Origin: Psettodes erumei
Lineage: Eukaryota; Chordata; Actinopteri; Pleuronectiformes; Psettodidae
Assembly (NCBI GenBank): GCA_016785225.1
Contig: JAFBJZ010000781.1
Coordinates: 248,001 to 312,000, forward strand
Reading direction: 5' to 3'
DNA length: 64,000 bases
Shown here piece after piece: positions 12,801-24,919 of the stretch (position 1 is the first letter of the stretch; each line of letters begins with the position of its first letter). The notes under the pieces were generated by a model, which searched no databases, was not told the DNA's origin, and saw nothing but the letters and a program-made list of their open reading frames with translations. The position numbers and the translations under genes are program-made.

Positions 12801-15800
12801 AGAGAAGGAGAAGCACAGTGACAAGATGGAGATGTTTTTATAAGACCAAAATAGATCGCAAAGATGGAGTGGGAAGTGGGATGAAGGAGGGAGGTATAAT
12901 AATCTAGGGAAGACTAATAAACAAGGAGAGGAGGGGGGGACAGAGAGGAAATAGATGATCCAGAAACTAGATGACATTAAGGTCTTATGGGTTGGTTATG
13001 CAGCAGGCTTGGTATGTGTGAAGGAGTGGGATGACTATATATATGAGGCACATAGGAGTGGTGAAGCGTGTAGATGCCTGGGGAAACATTCATGTCTAAT
13101 GGCACAGTGAAAGCAACGGAGCTGCAGAAGCAAACTGAAGCGCCTCACAGCTAAAAGAAAAAAGGTGTTCTCTGCTAGTTTGACAGAGTGCTTGTGCTTT
13201 GTCTATGTCTGTTGGAGTGTGTTTCTATGCATGTTAAAGATTTGGTGCATGAAGTACACGCCAAGTATTACATGAATACACAGTTGACTCTTGTATAGGT
13301 TTGCTATGGAATATGGATGCATGAGTAAGTACGTGACTGTGTGTCATTTACACTGCAAGTGCAAGTTGCAAGAGTAAATTAACACTAAATCCACTTTTTT
13401 GACTCAGTATTACATGTACTTGTCACTGTGTTAAACTATAAATTCATCCTCATGTTCGCCAATCTGATATTATCGTGGGAGGCAGTAGTATCAGGATTAG
13501 CAGTTTTTTAATTTGTGTATGCTCAAAACATGCTCAAAATCTTACATCTTACATAAATGTGTCACTGCATTCCTATGGCAGGATGTCCCTGTGTTCCAGC
13601 AGTGATGCTGACTCTCTTGTGATCTCTTTGAGGCTCTTCAACCAATCCAGTGACTGCTAGGATCCCCACACTCCCACTGACCTCCTTCTTCTCCTTTTCC
13701 CTTAACCTTCTCCAGTCTACACTTGTGCTCCTGCATCCTTCCTTTGTTACTCATAGCCTGCCTCCTTCTCTTCCTCACTACTTCCACTCTTTGAGATGAT
13801 CAGTTTCCTGTCCTATCTCTCCTCATCTTCCTCATTCTTCATCTGTTTGAATTCCATCATAAGTCGACACTACAAACATCTCGTGAAGACACTTACCCTA
13901 CACTCTCTGTGTCCTCCTGCTGTGGCAGCATCAGGCAGGCCTGACAGGAAAAGAACTGGATTTGGCAGAATGCCCGAGCTCCACAACAACAAAGTTCCTT
14001 GCTCACACGATGCCAAATTAAGATGATTAAGCCACTGATTGATGCTGTTGAAGGTGGCAGCAGGACTGCTCATTTACTCATCTGATGGCAGAGCAACAAG
14101 CCTGACTGGGGAGCTGCTTCATAGCCACCAAAATGATACCAACTCTTCCTTATCCCCCCTATTGTTTTGACAGTTATCAGCCAGAAGACTTCCTGCATTT
14201 CTCTCCTGTTGAATCTTATCAAGCCAGAGCAGCATGAAGACTACAACAGACTATCTTCCAGGAAAAGGGTGACAAATGAACTTGTTTCAGGTGGATTGCA
14301 AGTTCGTTTCTGAGCAAATATTGTTTCTGGAACATTCACTCTTCTTCCATTTCTGCTCTGTTTTGGTCTTTGCCAACTTCTGATAAACCTTTCTGGCCCT
14401 GTAGAAGCTAAATGTTCCACTACATCCGCCACTCTCAGCTGTCGGGAACTGGGTTTATCAAAGCAGGCAGGCAGAGGCATTAATCACACCAGCAGTGGAT
14501 GAAAGCAACGGACTGACATTCAATAAAAGCACAATATAAGCCCAAATGGATCTCATGAGTAATATATGATGGTTAGTGTAACAGCAGTAGTTTCTCTTTA
14601 AAGCAAGGCTGCGTCATCGCAGCATTTCACAGTGACCGGCTGTAAGGTGAGCGCAGCTGATGGAGGAGTTTTGACCCCGCTGTGCCTTCCATGTTCCATC
14701 CGCTCGCTACGAGGTGATCAGCCATACACACCGTAGCTTAATTAGTCAGATCAATGAGGGGACCATCTTACTGCTTAACTACCTGCTTCTGTCATCATCA
14801 CAGCCTTGATAAGCTCTCTGTTAATGAAGCCAACAATAGTCAATGTGAGGAGGAGAGGAGGAATCAGTACACAGGAGCACAGGGAGAGGAGAGAAGTGAA
14901 AAAGGAAAGGGTGGATAGAGGGTAAAATAAGAGATGAACATAGGGAAATTTTAATAAAGGAAGAATCATTCAAACATAGCATGGACATACAGTATGTGCA
15001 TGTTACATGAAAATATACAGTGGAATAATGCTGAATATTACATCTTGCTAAGTTAGAAGCAACAGATCATTAGCTGAGAAACTCCTCTGGAAACTGAGCT
15101 GGTCAGACTGTGATAAGGGAACCAAAACCCAGTGTATAGGTGATGGGCAGCTGGAATGGCTGGGTTTAAGTTAGCTAACTTTGTCTCAAAAGCCTGCAAA
15201 AGAATAACTGGCTTTGGTTTTTACTGCTTAAATGAAAATGTACATATTGGCTGTGTTCAGCTCTCATTGCTTTCATTTTCTGCTGTTTGACTGCTGTCAC
15301 TGATTACACTTCAGCTGACAGATCCCTGACAGTTTAAAGTGAAACTATAAGTTTTTGCAGTACTTCCATTTTAAAACAGCTGCTGTTTCTACCTCCTCTG
15401 CTGATTATATTCTGACTCCCACCGTATGTTTCCACTTCAAACACATGAATTTCACAATTTTTTGTTGCCAAATTCGTTTGATTTGTTGGCCTCTTGTTGT
15501 ATTGCTAAAATGTACAGCAGGAACATGTCGGTGTAACCAAATGCTTGATGCAATTCATTTATTCCTAATTGATTGGCTGGTTGATTAACAGTTTAATGGA
15601 AGGAAAGCAGAAGGAAGGACAAAACAGAGCAGCAGCACAGATTCTGTGTCCTGCTGCAGTCCGACCCGTGCCCACTGTTATCTCTCTGTGTCACTGCCTG
15701 TGTCACTGTTCCAAAAGGAAGGGGTTGTAAAAGGCTGATGACTTCATTAAGAGACACTTTGCTCCGCTGCACACCACTGACAACAAAGGCCATGAGTCAT

Positions 15801-18800
15801 GCAATTACCCATATCACCCAAGAGAACGGACGAGGGTTCATTAAGAGGCGCTGGAGGGGGAAAAAAAACCCCACGTAAAGTATCTTATGTAGGGAGGAAA
15901 GAGGCAGGATACTTGTGCAGATGCATCAATTTCAGATGGGGTGAGACCCTTGTGTTATTTGGTGAAATATTGGGCAGATAGTAGCTTTTATTAAAGGTAA
16001 GAAGATTATCGCCTTTTAGCACCAAATGAACCAACTCGCTCCCAAATTCCCAAAACACGCACATGTACACAAATGCTGGGTATTTTTTACTTTGTTCCAT
16101 TACCTGTGAAAATGTGACAATTATAGGTCAGAGTCTGGTAGCTCAAGGGGACAGAGTGGGTGGACCTTCACTGAAATATTCCCTCTGGTCGTCACAGAGG
16201 GTCAGCAGAGGTCACGCCTCATGACCATTAACAACAGAGACACAGTGGTGTCCAACTGGAAAGGTTTTATCAAGGGATGTTGTCATTGCCTGGTGCTGTG
16301 TGTGTTGTATAGTGCATGTGTGGGTCAGTGTGTGCATGTGAGTGCATGTGTTTCAACCTGTCAGAAACAGAAAAAAAAGAGATTACCTAAAATAAGATAA
16401 TGCTTATGCTACTTTGGCTCCTTACAAACTCCAGCGTCCTGCATGAAAGTTGGACGCCCTACACGGCCATCTACCACCTTGACCTCCATTTCCTCACAGA
16501 GAGTTCACACCAGCTATGACACATCAGCAGCATGTAAGTGCTACTGGATCTTTGATTCACTTTGCACTGACTCTGACCTCCATTACCGTCCAGAGGAACA
16601 ACTGTCCTGTCAACAGAACAGCTCCCGAGGAGCTGGAGGAACAAACCTGTCTTCAGCAGATGCAGTTTTGCAGAAGACCCTATGAAAAGTATTCAGAAAG
16701 AATACAGCATTATTTTTAGTGATTGTTTCATTTTGGTTTATTTGCCAGAAGGACACCCTGGTGCCCAAAGGTTTAGGGTGCCAACACCTCTGGTTTGTGT
16801 CCAACAGCTGATCTTTGTTGGGACTTTAATCCATTTCTCACGCTCCTCATTTAATGAAATAATGGCATACAATTTCTTTTAAAAAACCCCAAACATATAT
16901 TTTAAATAATTGTGTGATTTGGACAGCTGCCTGTAGAGACATATACACTCAGTACATCAGAGGGAAAAAAATCATTAAACCAATCTACCTACTGTTGAGA
17001 ATAGTGCTTGTGCTCTGGGCTGCGACTGTTTTGCTGCCAGTGAAAGTGGTGTATTGGACAAAGTGGCAGAATAATGAAAAAAGGCAGATTAACTCAGAAT
17101 TCTTCACCACACAACAAAGCATTCGTTGGATAGTTGGATGCATTTGGGCACACAGTGACACACATTGAAAGTAGTATTGAGATGGATGTTTAACCAAGTT
17201 AAAATGGACCTTTTACAATCTTACCAACGTTTTCACCTCATCTTCCTCGGTACACTGGGCCACCTGACTTATTTCTCATGGCTGCTGCATCATCCTCCCT
17301 TTCTATCCTTTCTCAAAACTCCACTTCATTGTTTTACATAATAAAAATGTGCTGTAATAAAGCCAATATGTCATAATGTTTAAAAATCCTGTGTCATCTC
17401 AGGCCTTCAAAGCCTCATGTATGTGGTGTTGCAGCAATGATTCTGACAGGTTTATGTTTTCGAGGGGGGGACCCAGATGTTTTATGGCTAATAGCCACAG
17501 TGGACCATGACTGGAGCTAATCTGTGCAGTGATGAGGACAGAGTCACTGCTGGTCACTCCGTCTTGCAGGAAAGAGGCCATGAAATCACATTTTCACCAA
17601 AGTGGAAACTATTACGGCCAGAAAACTGTTGTGCTGTGCAATTTCTTTCAGAAGGGGCTAAGAAATTCTTGAAATATTAAAGGCAACCTGAGCTCTAAAG
17701 TGCTCGTAATCTTTCCTATCAAGTGGCTATAGTTGAAGCAGACTGGCCCGGTTTTGATGTGCTCCTCTACAAAGATTTCAGGATCAGGAGAAAGTTCACT
17801 AACTGCCTCAAGCCTAAAGCAAAGTGCTTAAAGCAAAGTGCATGAAAGAAAACTAATTTTGCCTCAAATTCCCCTAAAAACTGAGACATTAAACATACAA
17901 TTATCTGCACAGTGAAAGACAAAGAGACCATGAAAGCACAGACTTACATCAAACTTTTTAACCTTTTTATTCTTGCTTGGCATAGTCCACTGGGTGTATT
18001 AAAAAGAACTGGTGTCAAGACTGTTCATACATTCGCATTAAAATGAACCAGATGCAAAAGAGACTATCTATTTCAAATGAACACATTTTCAAATACTGAT
18101 TTACTTTGACACAGCCCCAGTTCTAAGATTCCCATCTTTATCTGCTTATGATGCCCAAGCAGCCAAAATAAATATCAAAAATCATGGAAACTAGCTGGAT
18201 GGCTTGACTGCAACGAAAATGATCAAGTCCATGTTTATCTCCATGTTAATAGCAGCATGAACCAAGAGAGCAGGAAATTTAGGACGCACAACAGCAGGGT
18301 TGGTCTGATTCTGAGCCAAATGAGCCAATTTCTAGTGCTCATTTCTAGTGCTCAGGCTGTTCACGTCTTCTCAACAGCCTGAGGTTTCTATTTGAAAGCT
18401 CCACGTGTGAATATCTCAGCGACTGCCCTGAAATCCTGCACGCGCCTCCACCAACCACGTCACGTCTGCCAGCCTGGCTGCCGAGTGAATCGACCGGTCA
18501 GAGAACAGAGAGAGGTAAACAACCGAGCGAGGCACTACCTGCTGTGAAGTAAGCACTTAAAGTTGCACTTGTGACTGTTTCATCTACTAATTAGCATCGG
18601 TGCAAACAAGATAATTGAATTTGGCCTGTTCAGAGACAGGTGAAGGTCGAGAGAGGACTGTACTGCAGGATACTGTATATACACAAACACACACACACAC
18701 ACACGAGCGAGAGAGTGTGATATTTTGGAGTTGGGTCTAGTATATCAGCTTTTGTTGTAAATAAGTATCCTTGCTGCTGGCAGTATTACCTAATATGTGA

Positions 18801-21464
18801 TCTGATACCTGACAGGTTCTCCACTGGCTCTCACACCTCAGGTTTATCTCTTCCCCCTGGCAGCTGTTTTTCCTTATCTTTCTTGCCTGTTCCTGGTCCC
18901 TCGCAGGGCCGGGAGGGTCAGAATCATGAGGCTGAGGTCACTCCTGTCATATACATTTCTGTCTCATCCTTGGCTAAAGTAACAGTGAGATCCTTTTCCC
19001 CAAAGTGTTCAACTTGAACCAGCTTGGCCAAGCTATTGCACAATTGACAATTGTGATTGTCAGTTTCTCCATTTTTCCAGGAGAAAGATTTACCCTACCC
19101 AACACATTCATTTGCTGTAAATGCCAAACAAAATTTTGCTGTTTCGAGGTTTTAAGGTGTCAGTATGCTTCAACCCCTGACACCTTAATATTGTCAGAGC
19201 TGGAGCTTTGACCAGCAATTGGCCCGGGTGTGCAGAGGTGAGACAGTAAGTGACACATTACCTTTGTCACCTTCTGTGTGTACCAACAAATGAAACAATC
19301 ACTGGCTGCCAGAAACCCACTGCAGAAACATCAGAGGGTGCGAGCTGTGTGACTGCACCCGGGCCCATGCAGACCCTCCTGTGGGCCTGGGTGGACCCCC
19401 TGTAACAGCATGTGAAGGTTCAAACAATGCGAAACAACAATATGCAACAATGCAAAAAAGTTAGATAAGTGGGTGATTATGTTTTACATCAAGGTTATCA
19501 ATGCCTTGGCACAACAGCACCTCAATTAGTTACAGATTTAATGCACCACCCATTAAGTGACCTAAATCAAACACATCCACCCACCTGTATTCACTAATGT
19601 AGAAGTTTCAAATTCAAAATGCCACAGGAGTGGCAATTGGAAGTGAAGGGAGAGGCAACATTTGGAGCGCAAAGTTTTGAAAGTGAAGAAATTACATGCA
19701 GAGCATGCCCTCCTTACACATTTGTTGCCTCCTCTGCCCTTTCTGACCAGCTGGCTAAGTCACCAATTATGATAAATAAACCAAGATCTGTGCCAAAGCA
19801 ATTGGTAATATAAGTTCAGGTCATCTCAGGATACGTAGCAGCAGACTAATGCTTGTTCTTCATCATTTAAGTGAAATGCACTTGAAGGAATAGCTGTGTG
19901 AGGCACTGGGTCAGGAACAGAATGCAGGGAGGACAGGATCCAATTAACCACGCTTACTTCCAACATAATCCCTCCATGGCATTAAAATCCCACTCACCAA
20001 AAGACAAAGATGTGGGGTTGCATTTGTTCTAGAGGTGACGCAGCTTTGCCCCTGCTCATTCAGTGTACAACAGATAAAGTGAGCTCATACAGCGGGATCG
20101 AGACACCACTAATCCCCGCTCGGCTCAGACGGAGCGGCTGGGATTCAGGGGAAGCGCTATTGTTCACAGAAAATCCATTAAACTCCTTGTCAACTGGAGT
20201 GCGGCTCGCGATCGCTGATAGAGCGGGAAGTACAGTACGTAAGAGCCTTGGCGGCGGTCCACGTGCGTGTCTGGGACGCCAGCCGCGATCCGAGTGATTT
20301 ATGGGGAGTTAAGCGTGAGGTGTGAAAAAGCGAGCGAGGCAGAGAGGGAGGCGATAAACAGATAAACAGCGAAGGAAGACAGAGACAAATAGAGTAGGGG
20401 AATGTGTGCATAAGGGAGCGCGGTGCTGACTGTGGAAAGGGAAGACGGAAAGGTCACACGTGGCGTGCTTAAGCATATGTGCGTTTGTTTTATTTTTTAC
20501 TGCAGAGCAGCTGTGCACAGGATCGTGTGTTTAAGGAAGATATGCAAAGGGCAGAGAGCGCTTCATTTGTGAGCGTTCTGCTCTTCTGAGGTCAGTGAGT
20601 GGGCAGCACACAATGCATGTCCCACCATGGAACATTCGTCATCCTGCGGACCGAGAGCACACTAATGTGACATCCAGGACACAAAGACCTGTCATGACAT
20701 GACTCACACATTCATAGTCAAATGTCATTAGAATTAATTACAAGCCCAATGAGTGGAGCAGGAGGTTGGTGGGTGACATCAAAGGTAATCCACACACAAA
20801 ATGCAGCAAAAGGACACAAAGTTTTTCCTGATGTCACGATTATAATGCAGTGACTCAGTTTCAAGTTCTCATTTCAACAGTTTCATGGCATCAAAAGTGA
20901 TTTTTACAGACTAAAATCATATAGTGATCTGATCCCTAAATTCATACAATGATCTGATCCTACATGATTGCTTTCAGATACATTTATTGTCAGAGATGCA
21001 AAATATCAGGGACACTTCCAATTTTTTTATAAATATATATATAACGCTTATCACTGATACACACATTACAGATCAAGAATTTTAAAATAAAGCAAAGCGG
21101 CAAAGCCAAACTTTGAAGGGAGTAACGCAACCTGCGCTCTTGTGACAGCCAAACTGACGGAGGAGTCACGAACCAAGCAAAATGAGCAGAGGAGCGGTTT
21201 GACTCCGTTTTGTTACCTCATCGGAATTTACTGTTTCATAGTCTAGAATCTTCCCATGTAAGTTAACAACCGGCAGAATTTTTAAGCATCGACTCGGAAG
21301 TTTATGTGGCAGTCCGGCTCGTCTCCTCTGCGCGCCGCCGGCTCGCTTCAGAGCACTCCAGACCTCGCCACACATGACCCCGGGCACACTCACCGAACTT
21401 TTGCGGCCACGGAAGATATGGCGTCACTCCTCAGGTTTTTCCTTTTGGACACCGCAGTTCCCAT
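3797..21464 (-). CDS. nsmf: nsmf (NMDA receptor synaptonuclear signalling and neuronal migration factor / Jacob / NELF), 5' five coding exons, 3' part outside window
   Basis: Coding exons on the minus strand are 21464-21394, 9536-9475, 8154-7384, 7224-7152 and 3865-3797. Phases match at every join and give about 349 residues. The family carries signals from synaptic NMDA receptors to the nucleus and affects GnRH-neuron migration. Visible marks are the N-terminus MGTAVSKRK (Gly2 myristoylation pattern), AARAFGEYLS, KRRLS, VYTITRE, KKLERMYSEE, WFPKENMFSFQTATTTMQA, and the basic run ERKRRKRE (about residues 333-340) that forms the nuclear localisation signal in this family. Each aligns in order with mammalian NSMF as I remember it. 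Exon 3 (771 nt) is longer than the mammalian equivalent because of Ser/Gln/His-rich sequence. The IQ-like segment and the conserved C-terminal half are not in the window and presumably lie to the left. Teleosts may have two copies; which one this is cannot be decided here. Confidence 0.93.
5901..5919. repeat. (GAGT)n short tandem repeat
   Basis: Four and a half perfect copies of GAGT. Confidence 0.9.
6652..6678. repeat. (GT)n microsatellite
   Basis: About 13 uninterrupted TG/GT units inside nsmf intron 4. Confidence 0.95.
7152..7224 (-). CDS. nsmf: nsmf coding exon 4
   Basis: 73 nt from the acceptor TTTGCAG to the donor CAGGC|GTGAGT. It encodes DAPNSWFPKENMFSFQTATT then TMQA, nearly identical to the WFPKENLFSFQTATTTMQA block of NSMF. 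It is separated from exon 3 by an intron of only 159 bp. It ends in phase 2, which fits exon 5. Confidence 0.93.
7384..8154 (-). CDS. nsmf: nsmf coding exon 3 (large, low-complexity)
   Basis: 771 nt from the acceptor CCTCCAG to the donor AGGG|GTAAAG. It begins DHLLSDTFPGQD and contains KRRLSVERSLS, VYTITREGGM and EESLELEVLKGS, then a Ser/Gln/His-rich stretch around 7607-7700, then CVACIRAPCQSQ and KHRKKLERMYSEERAS. These anchors occur in the same order in mammalian NSMF, where the spacer between them is much shorter. The high G+C content and triplet runs over the His-rich part suggest codon-repeat expansion. Confidence 0.93.
8155..9474. other. nsmf: nsmf intron 2 (about 1.3 kb)
   Basis: Intron between exon 2 (donor GTGGGT) and exon 3 (acceptor CCTCCAG). 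It contains a poly-A run at about 8709-8726 and a short GT run next to the exon 2 donor near 9456. No other feature seen. Confidence 0.8.
9475..9536 (-). CDS. nsmf: nsmf coding exon 2
   Basis: 62 nt between the acceptor CTCCACAG and the donor GCAG|GTGGGT. It completes the Arg codon from exon 1 and encodes AARAFGEYLSNTNPESRNGA, the conserved segment after KVR in NSMF. It ends in phase 1, matching exon 3, whose first two bases complete an Asp codon. Confidence 0.93.
11007..11024. repeat. (CA)n microsatellite
   Basis: Uninterrupted CA units in nsmf intron 1. Confidence 0.9.
18687..18704. repeat. (CA)n microsatellite
   Basis: Uninterrupted CA units after an ACACAAACAC lead-in, in nsmf intron 1. 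Confidence 0.9.
20040..20300. promoter_or_regulatory. CpG-rich patch in nsmf intron 1, candidate alternative promoter or enhancer
   Basis: This stretch is dense in CG dinucleotides (for example GCGGCTCGCGATCGC and GGCGGCGGTCCACGTGCG) against AT-rich surroundings that otherwise show CpG depletion. It lies about 1.2 kb inside intron 1 from exon 1. No exon with a start codon and a matching donor was recognised, so promoter function is inference only. Confidence 0.35.
21394..21464 (-). CDS. nsmf: nsmf coding exon 1
   Basis: ATG at 21464-21462, then 23 codons plus two bases, ending at the donor CG|GTGAGTG. It encodes MGTAVSKRKNLRSDAISSVA followed by AKV and the first two bases of an Arg codon. 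Gly2 followed by Ser6 and Lys7 fits N-myristoylation, as known for Jacob. The start is chosen because the family begins at this Met-Gly and the context (GC ATG G) is acceptable. Confidence 0.93.
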
Positions 21465-21960
21465 GCTTGAGTGGAAACGACCCAGGGGAGAAAACGCAGA
21501 CCATTCCACAAGACTGATCGGCGAGGGAAACACACGAGAGAAAAATCACCATACGGCGAAATTAAAAAAAAAACATCCGTATCCAACAAGTCGCGACTGT
21601 AATTATTTCACATTTATCATGATCATTTATTGGGATTAAAAACAAAAAGGAACGCTGCAGAGACTGAGCGTGCAACGCAGCAGCCCTGCTGGAGGGTGGA
21701 CGGAGATGTGTTGCCGCTGCTGCGCTCTACTCTCCTCATCCAGCTGAGGCTTCCAGGAAGGAAGCAGAGACCATAAAAGGAAGGGGCCCGGGCAGGTGCG
21801 GGGTGGGCAGCGGCACGAGGACACTGTACTGTGTGTACGACGTGTGCACCGAGAATTTCCAGTGTCTGGTGGTCTCTTCTCTCAAGCCACATGAGTGCAG
21901 GGCAAAGTGATGTGTGCAACCACGCATGATAATAAAACACTTCGCTTATGTTGTGAAGAG
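21465..21960 (-). promoter_or_regulatory. nsmf: nsmf 5' UTR and proximal promoter region
   Basis: Sequence immediately upstream of the nsmf start codon on the minus strand. It includes GC-rich stretches (GGGCCCGGGC near 21785) and a CArG/TATA-like box at 21771-21780. The transcription start is not defined by sequence alone; an additional 5' non-coding exon is possible. Confidence 0.4.
21771..21780. promoter_or_regulatory. CArG box (SRF-type) or TATA-like element upstream of nsmf
   Basis: CCATAAAAGG matches CC(A/T)6GG exactly, about 310 bp upstream of the nsmf ATG. Read on the minus strand it is CCTTTTATGG. SRF sites are typical of activity-regulated neuronal genes, which would suit nsmf, but one ten-base match is weak evidence. 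Confidence 0.3.
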
Positions 21961-24812
21961 TTACTTCGCTTACACTTATTATTGTGATGAGTCACAATTT
22001 TCACAGTAAATAAACAAAACTCTACCACGTTTCATAGGTGTTATATCAGTAGCAGGAATAAAGAAAGTAACCTGGAGATGATAGATATATTTAAATCAAA
22101 CTTGTAAAAAAGTTATTAACGCTTGCGGGTACTGAAGCTCTGCAGCTTAAAGGTCCAGTGTGTAAGGGGGATCTATTTGCAGGAATTGAACATGAAAAAG
22201 GGGAAAGACACCTTAGCACAACATTGTTTTCCTGCTGTTGTGTGAAAAAGTAATTGTGCAAGTCACAGCATGAAATCAGATTGCAGTTGTATTATTTTCA
22301 CCCAAAACCAAAGCACTGGACCAACAGAAATTCCGACCAAATGATACTAAATGGTACTAAATTAAAAGTTAAGGGAATCACCAAAGTGATTCATCCTGAG
22401 TGGACATGGATGTGTGTGCGCCAAATTTTATGGCAATCAGTCAAAACATTTGATTTAAAACCATGAAGGTCAGTCTGCTGCTGGCGCCAGTAGAGAGTCA
22501 AAGATCACGAAACTCGTTTTTAAGTGGGAACCCATCAAAGAACTGTTGAGATAATTCAGTGGTTAACCATCCGATGCTGCCGTCCTCTGCCCCCCAGAGC
22601 CACACACAACAAAGAACTGCAGCCGCCATGAATTCACCCGTGCAGTGCATACTCAGGTTATCGTTACTTGATATCCCCCCCCACTGTCTTTTCTAATTGT
22701 CCACCTACACAGGTGTTTGGGCTTCCTTTGCCTAATTAGTGCTGTTCTTGATTGACACTCGGTGAAAATATAATTCCCAGCATAGCTCCACCTAACTGCA
22801 GCCTGACTAGATGATTAATCAGCCAGGGGAACTGAGACAGCTGTTTGGGTGTGTGCAGCTTTCCATTTGCACAATAAGCAGTATCTATGCCTGTCAGACA
22901 AATGGTGTGCAGTAAATAGCACAATATTTGCCACTGAATTGTCGTGGAGTAGAAATATAAAGCAGCAAAGTATTTCAGTTTCATTTAATATCATCTCCGG
23001 TGGCAGCACTAAGTGACTGAGAAGCTTCTGAGAAGCTTGCCAGTTGGCTATGAGAAAGAAAGCCTTACGCCATCTTTGAAGTAACACAGTTTGTATTGAC
23101 AGAGGAGTCTGTGATCATGGAGTGACTATCCACAACCCAAGTGTCATTCATTGACAGGGAAATATGATCGCATTAGAATTAGAAATGAGCTTTTTAATCA
23201 GACAAATCACACTGATATTAATATGCCAGTTACTACACTTACAACATCATTTTGTTTCAGCCACTTTACTTTTTGCTCCCTGTAATGACCGGGAAGGTGC
23301 CATGGGACTTTGAAATTGCATTACATTTTTTCAACTGCTGGACAACCATATTCCTACGCATAAGTGCACCTACACTGCACACTATGTCAGCTGTTTGGGC
23401 CGAAACAGCTGAACTACAACTGAGGAAATGTAGTGCAGAAGGAAAGGGCTGTTTGATGGTTTTGGTGACCTCGTGCCCAGCAGTTCATGACTCAGTAACA
23501 CTGTCCTCTCTGCTTCACCAAAGTTTGAGCACACGGACCCAATTCCACTGCAGGTAATAAAATGACAATACCTTAGTACCTCATACAACCACACATCAGA
23601 TAATGCAGGCTATCCCTTTAAGATTTAGGCAGCTGTGTGGTGCATCTGGATCGCCCGGGGACTGCACTATAGATTAACAAATGCAGAGAACAGTAAACAC
23701 AAAGAGGATCATTTCACTTTCATTTTCAATCCAATCAAGCTGTCTGTCGCCCTGAGAATAATGCAGAATATGTTTTGCCTCCCTTGGGGAAACAATCAAT
23801 CAATTCAATGTCAATATTCAATGAAAGAAAAAATAAAGACAAAGCAACTCTTCTTCCGAGCCACGATGCAACCACACCCTGTTGTGATTATGAAAACTTG
23901 TGTACATGTGTATCAGATATAGACATTGCACATCACATTGCAGATTGCAGGAGTGTAAGCAGTGCCTCTCTCTCACTGCAGAAGCAAGCAGACATACAAT
24001 ACAGTGACTGCCACTGTGCAGCTTCAGTCTGACACTTATTCCCAACATAATCACCCAAATCCAAGATTGAGACTTTAATATGAAGAAAAAGCCCATTAAG
24101 TCCCTGCTAATCATGCACATGGGCACAGCAGACATGGACAAGATTAGCAATTTTTTAAAAAATCCTTTGTGATGGGAATCTTCTGCCCAAATGAGCACAT
24201 AAAGACAGGGTCAGCCATGTCAGGACCACACGAGTGACTGGCCCAGAGATCTGAAAAATAAATCCAAAAAAAGAGAGAAGATATACAGCACGTCAGAGCA
24301 GGGCTGGTATCTATCTGAACATCAGGGTGTGATCCTAAGCGTCCCTCCAAAAATGAATTAGGAGTTTTATGATCTCAGAGAATTCAGTCATCAACCCCTT
24401 AAAAAAGTCTACTGCTTTTAACAGCAGCCAGCTATAGTGACAGTAAGATAAGAATAGAACAGGGGAGGGCACAGTCATGGAAATAAGCTCTGTCACACAG
24501 GATCAGACTTCAGAGACTTTGTACCTGCTTCACTATCACAGACAGGCGATGGGACTGGATAGCAAGGATTTACATTCCATAATGTGTTGTTAGTGTGTAG
24601 ACTGCCATACTCTGACTTAACAATCCGACTGTAGTCAATGTCAACATCCAGTTCATTCAACTTTTTCATTTTGATTATAAGGACTCACATTAACTGCCTC
24701 CCAAAAGGAATAAACATGAACATTTTTCGCATCTGGTGCCGCTATCATTGTGAATTGTTAGGTTTAGGCACAAAAACGAGGTGGTTGAGTGAGCAGGAAT
24801 TTTTTATTGAAG
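21961..24812. other. Intergenic, no gene recognised
   Basis: AT-rich DNA upstream of nsmf. Two short stretches resemble common percomorph dispersed repeats: AAAGGTCCAGTGTGTAAG near 22150, and an ATGGCAATC-type segment near 22425. No convincing exon on either strand. Confidence 0.6.
22148..22200 (+). repeat. Fragment of a dispersed fish repeat (AAAGGTCCAGTGTGTA family)
   Basis: TTAAAGGTCCAGTGTGTAAG is the recognisable end of a short interspersed repeat that I recall as very common in percomorph genomes. The remainder here is diverged. Assignment rests on memory of the motif, not on a search. Confidence 0.4.
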
Positions 24813-24919
24813 TCAACTGGACGTGGTTATAGGACTTTGAAGACATTTCGCCTCTCATCCAAAAGGCTTCATCAGTTCATGCTGGTCTGACTAGAGTGAG
24901 CTAGTCTGACAAACTGGTC
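24813..24919 (+). repeat. Left inverted arm (pLTR-like) of Penelope element
   Basis: Begins TCAACTGGACGTGGTTATAG. It is the reverse complement of 25378-25482 with only a few mismatches. Confidence 0.8.

Larger units (their letters stand above)
9537..21393. other. nsmf: nsmf intron 1 (about 11.9 kb)
   Basis: Long first intron between the donor CG|GTGAGTG at 21393 and the acceptor at 9537. No further coding exon is needed, since exon 1 phase 2 joins exon 2 directly. It contains CA microsatellites near 11007-11024 and 18687-18704, poly-A tracts near 11064 and 11855, a CpG-rich patch at about 20040-20300, and two unique-looking non-repetitive segments (about 14600-14770 and 18420-18620) that could be conserved non-coding elements. 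Confidence 0.75.
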
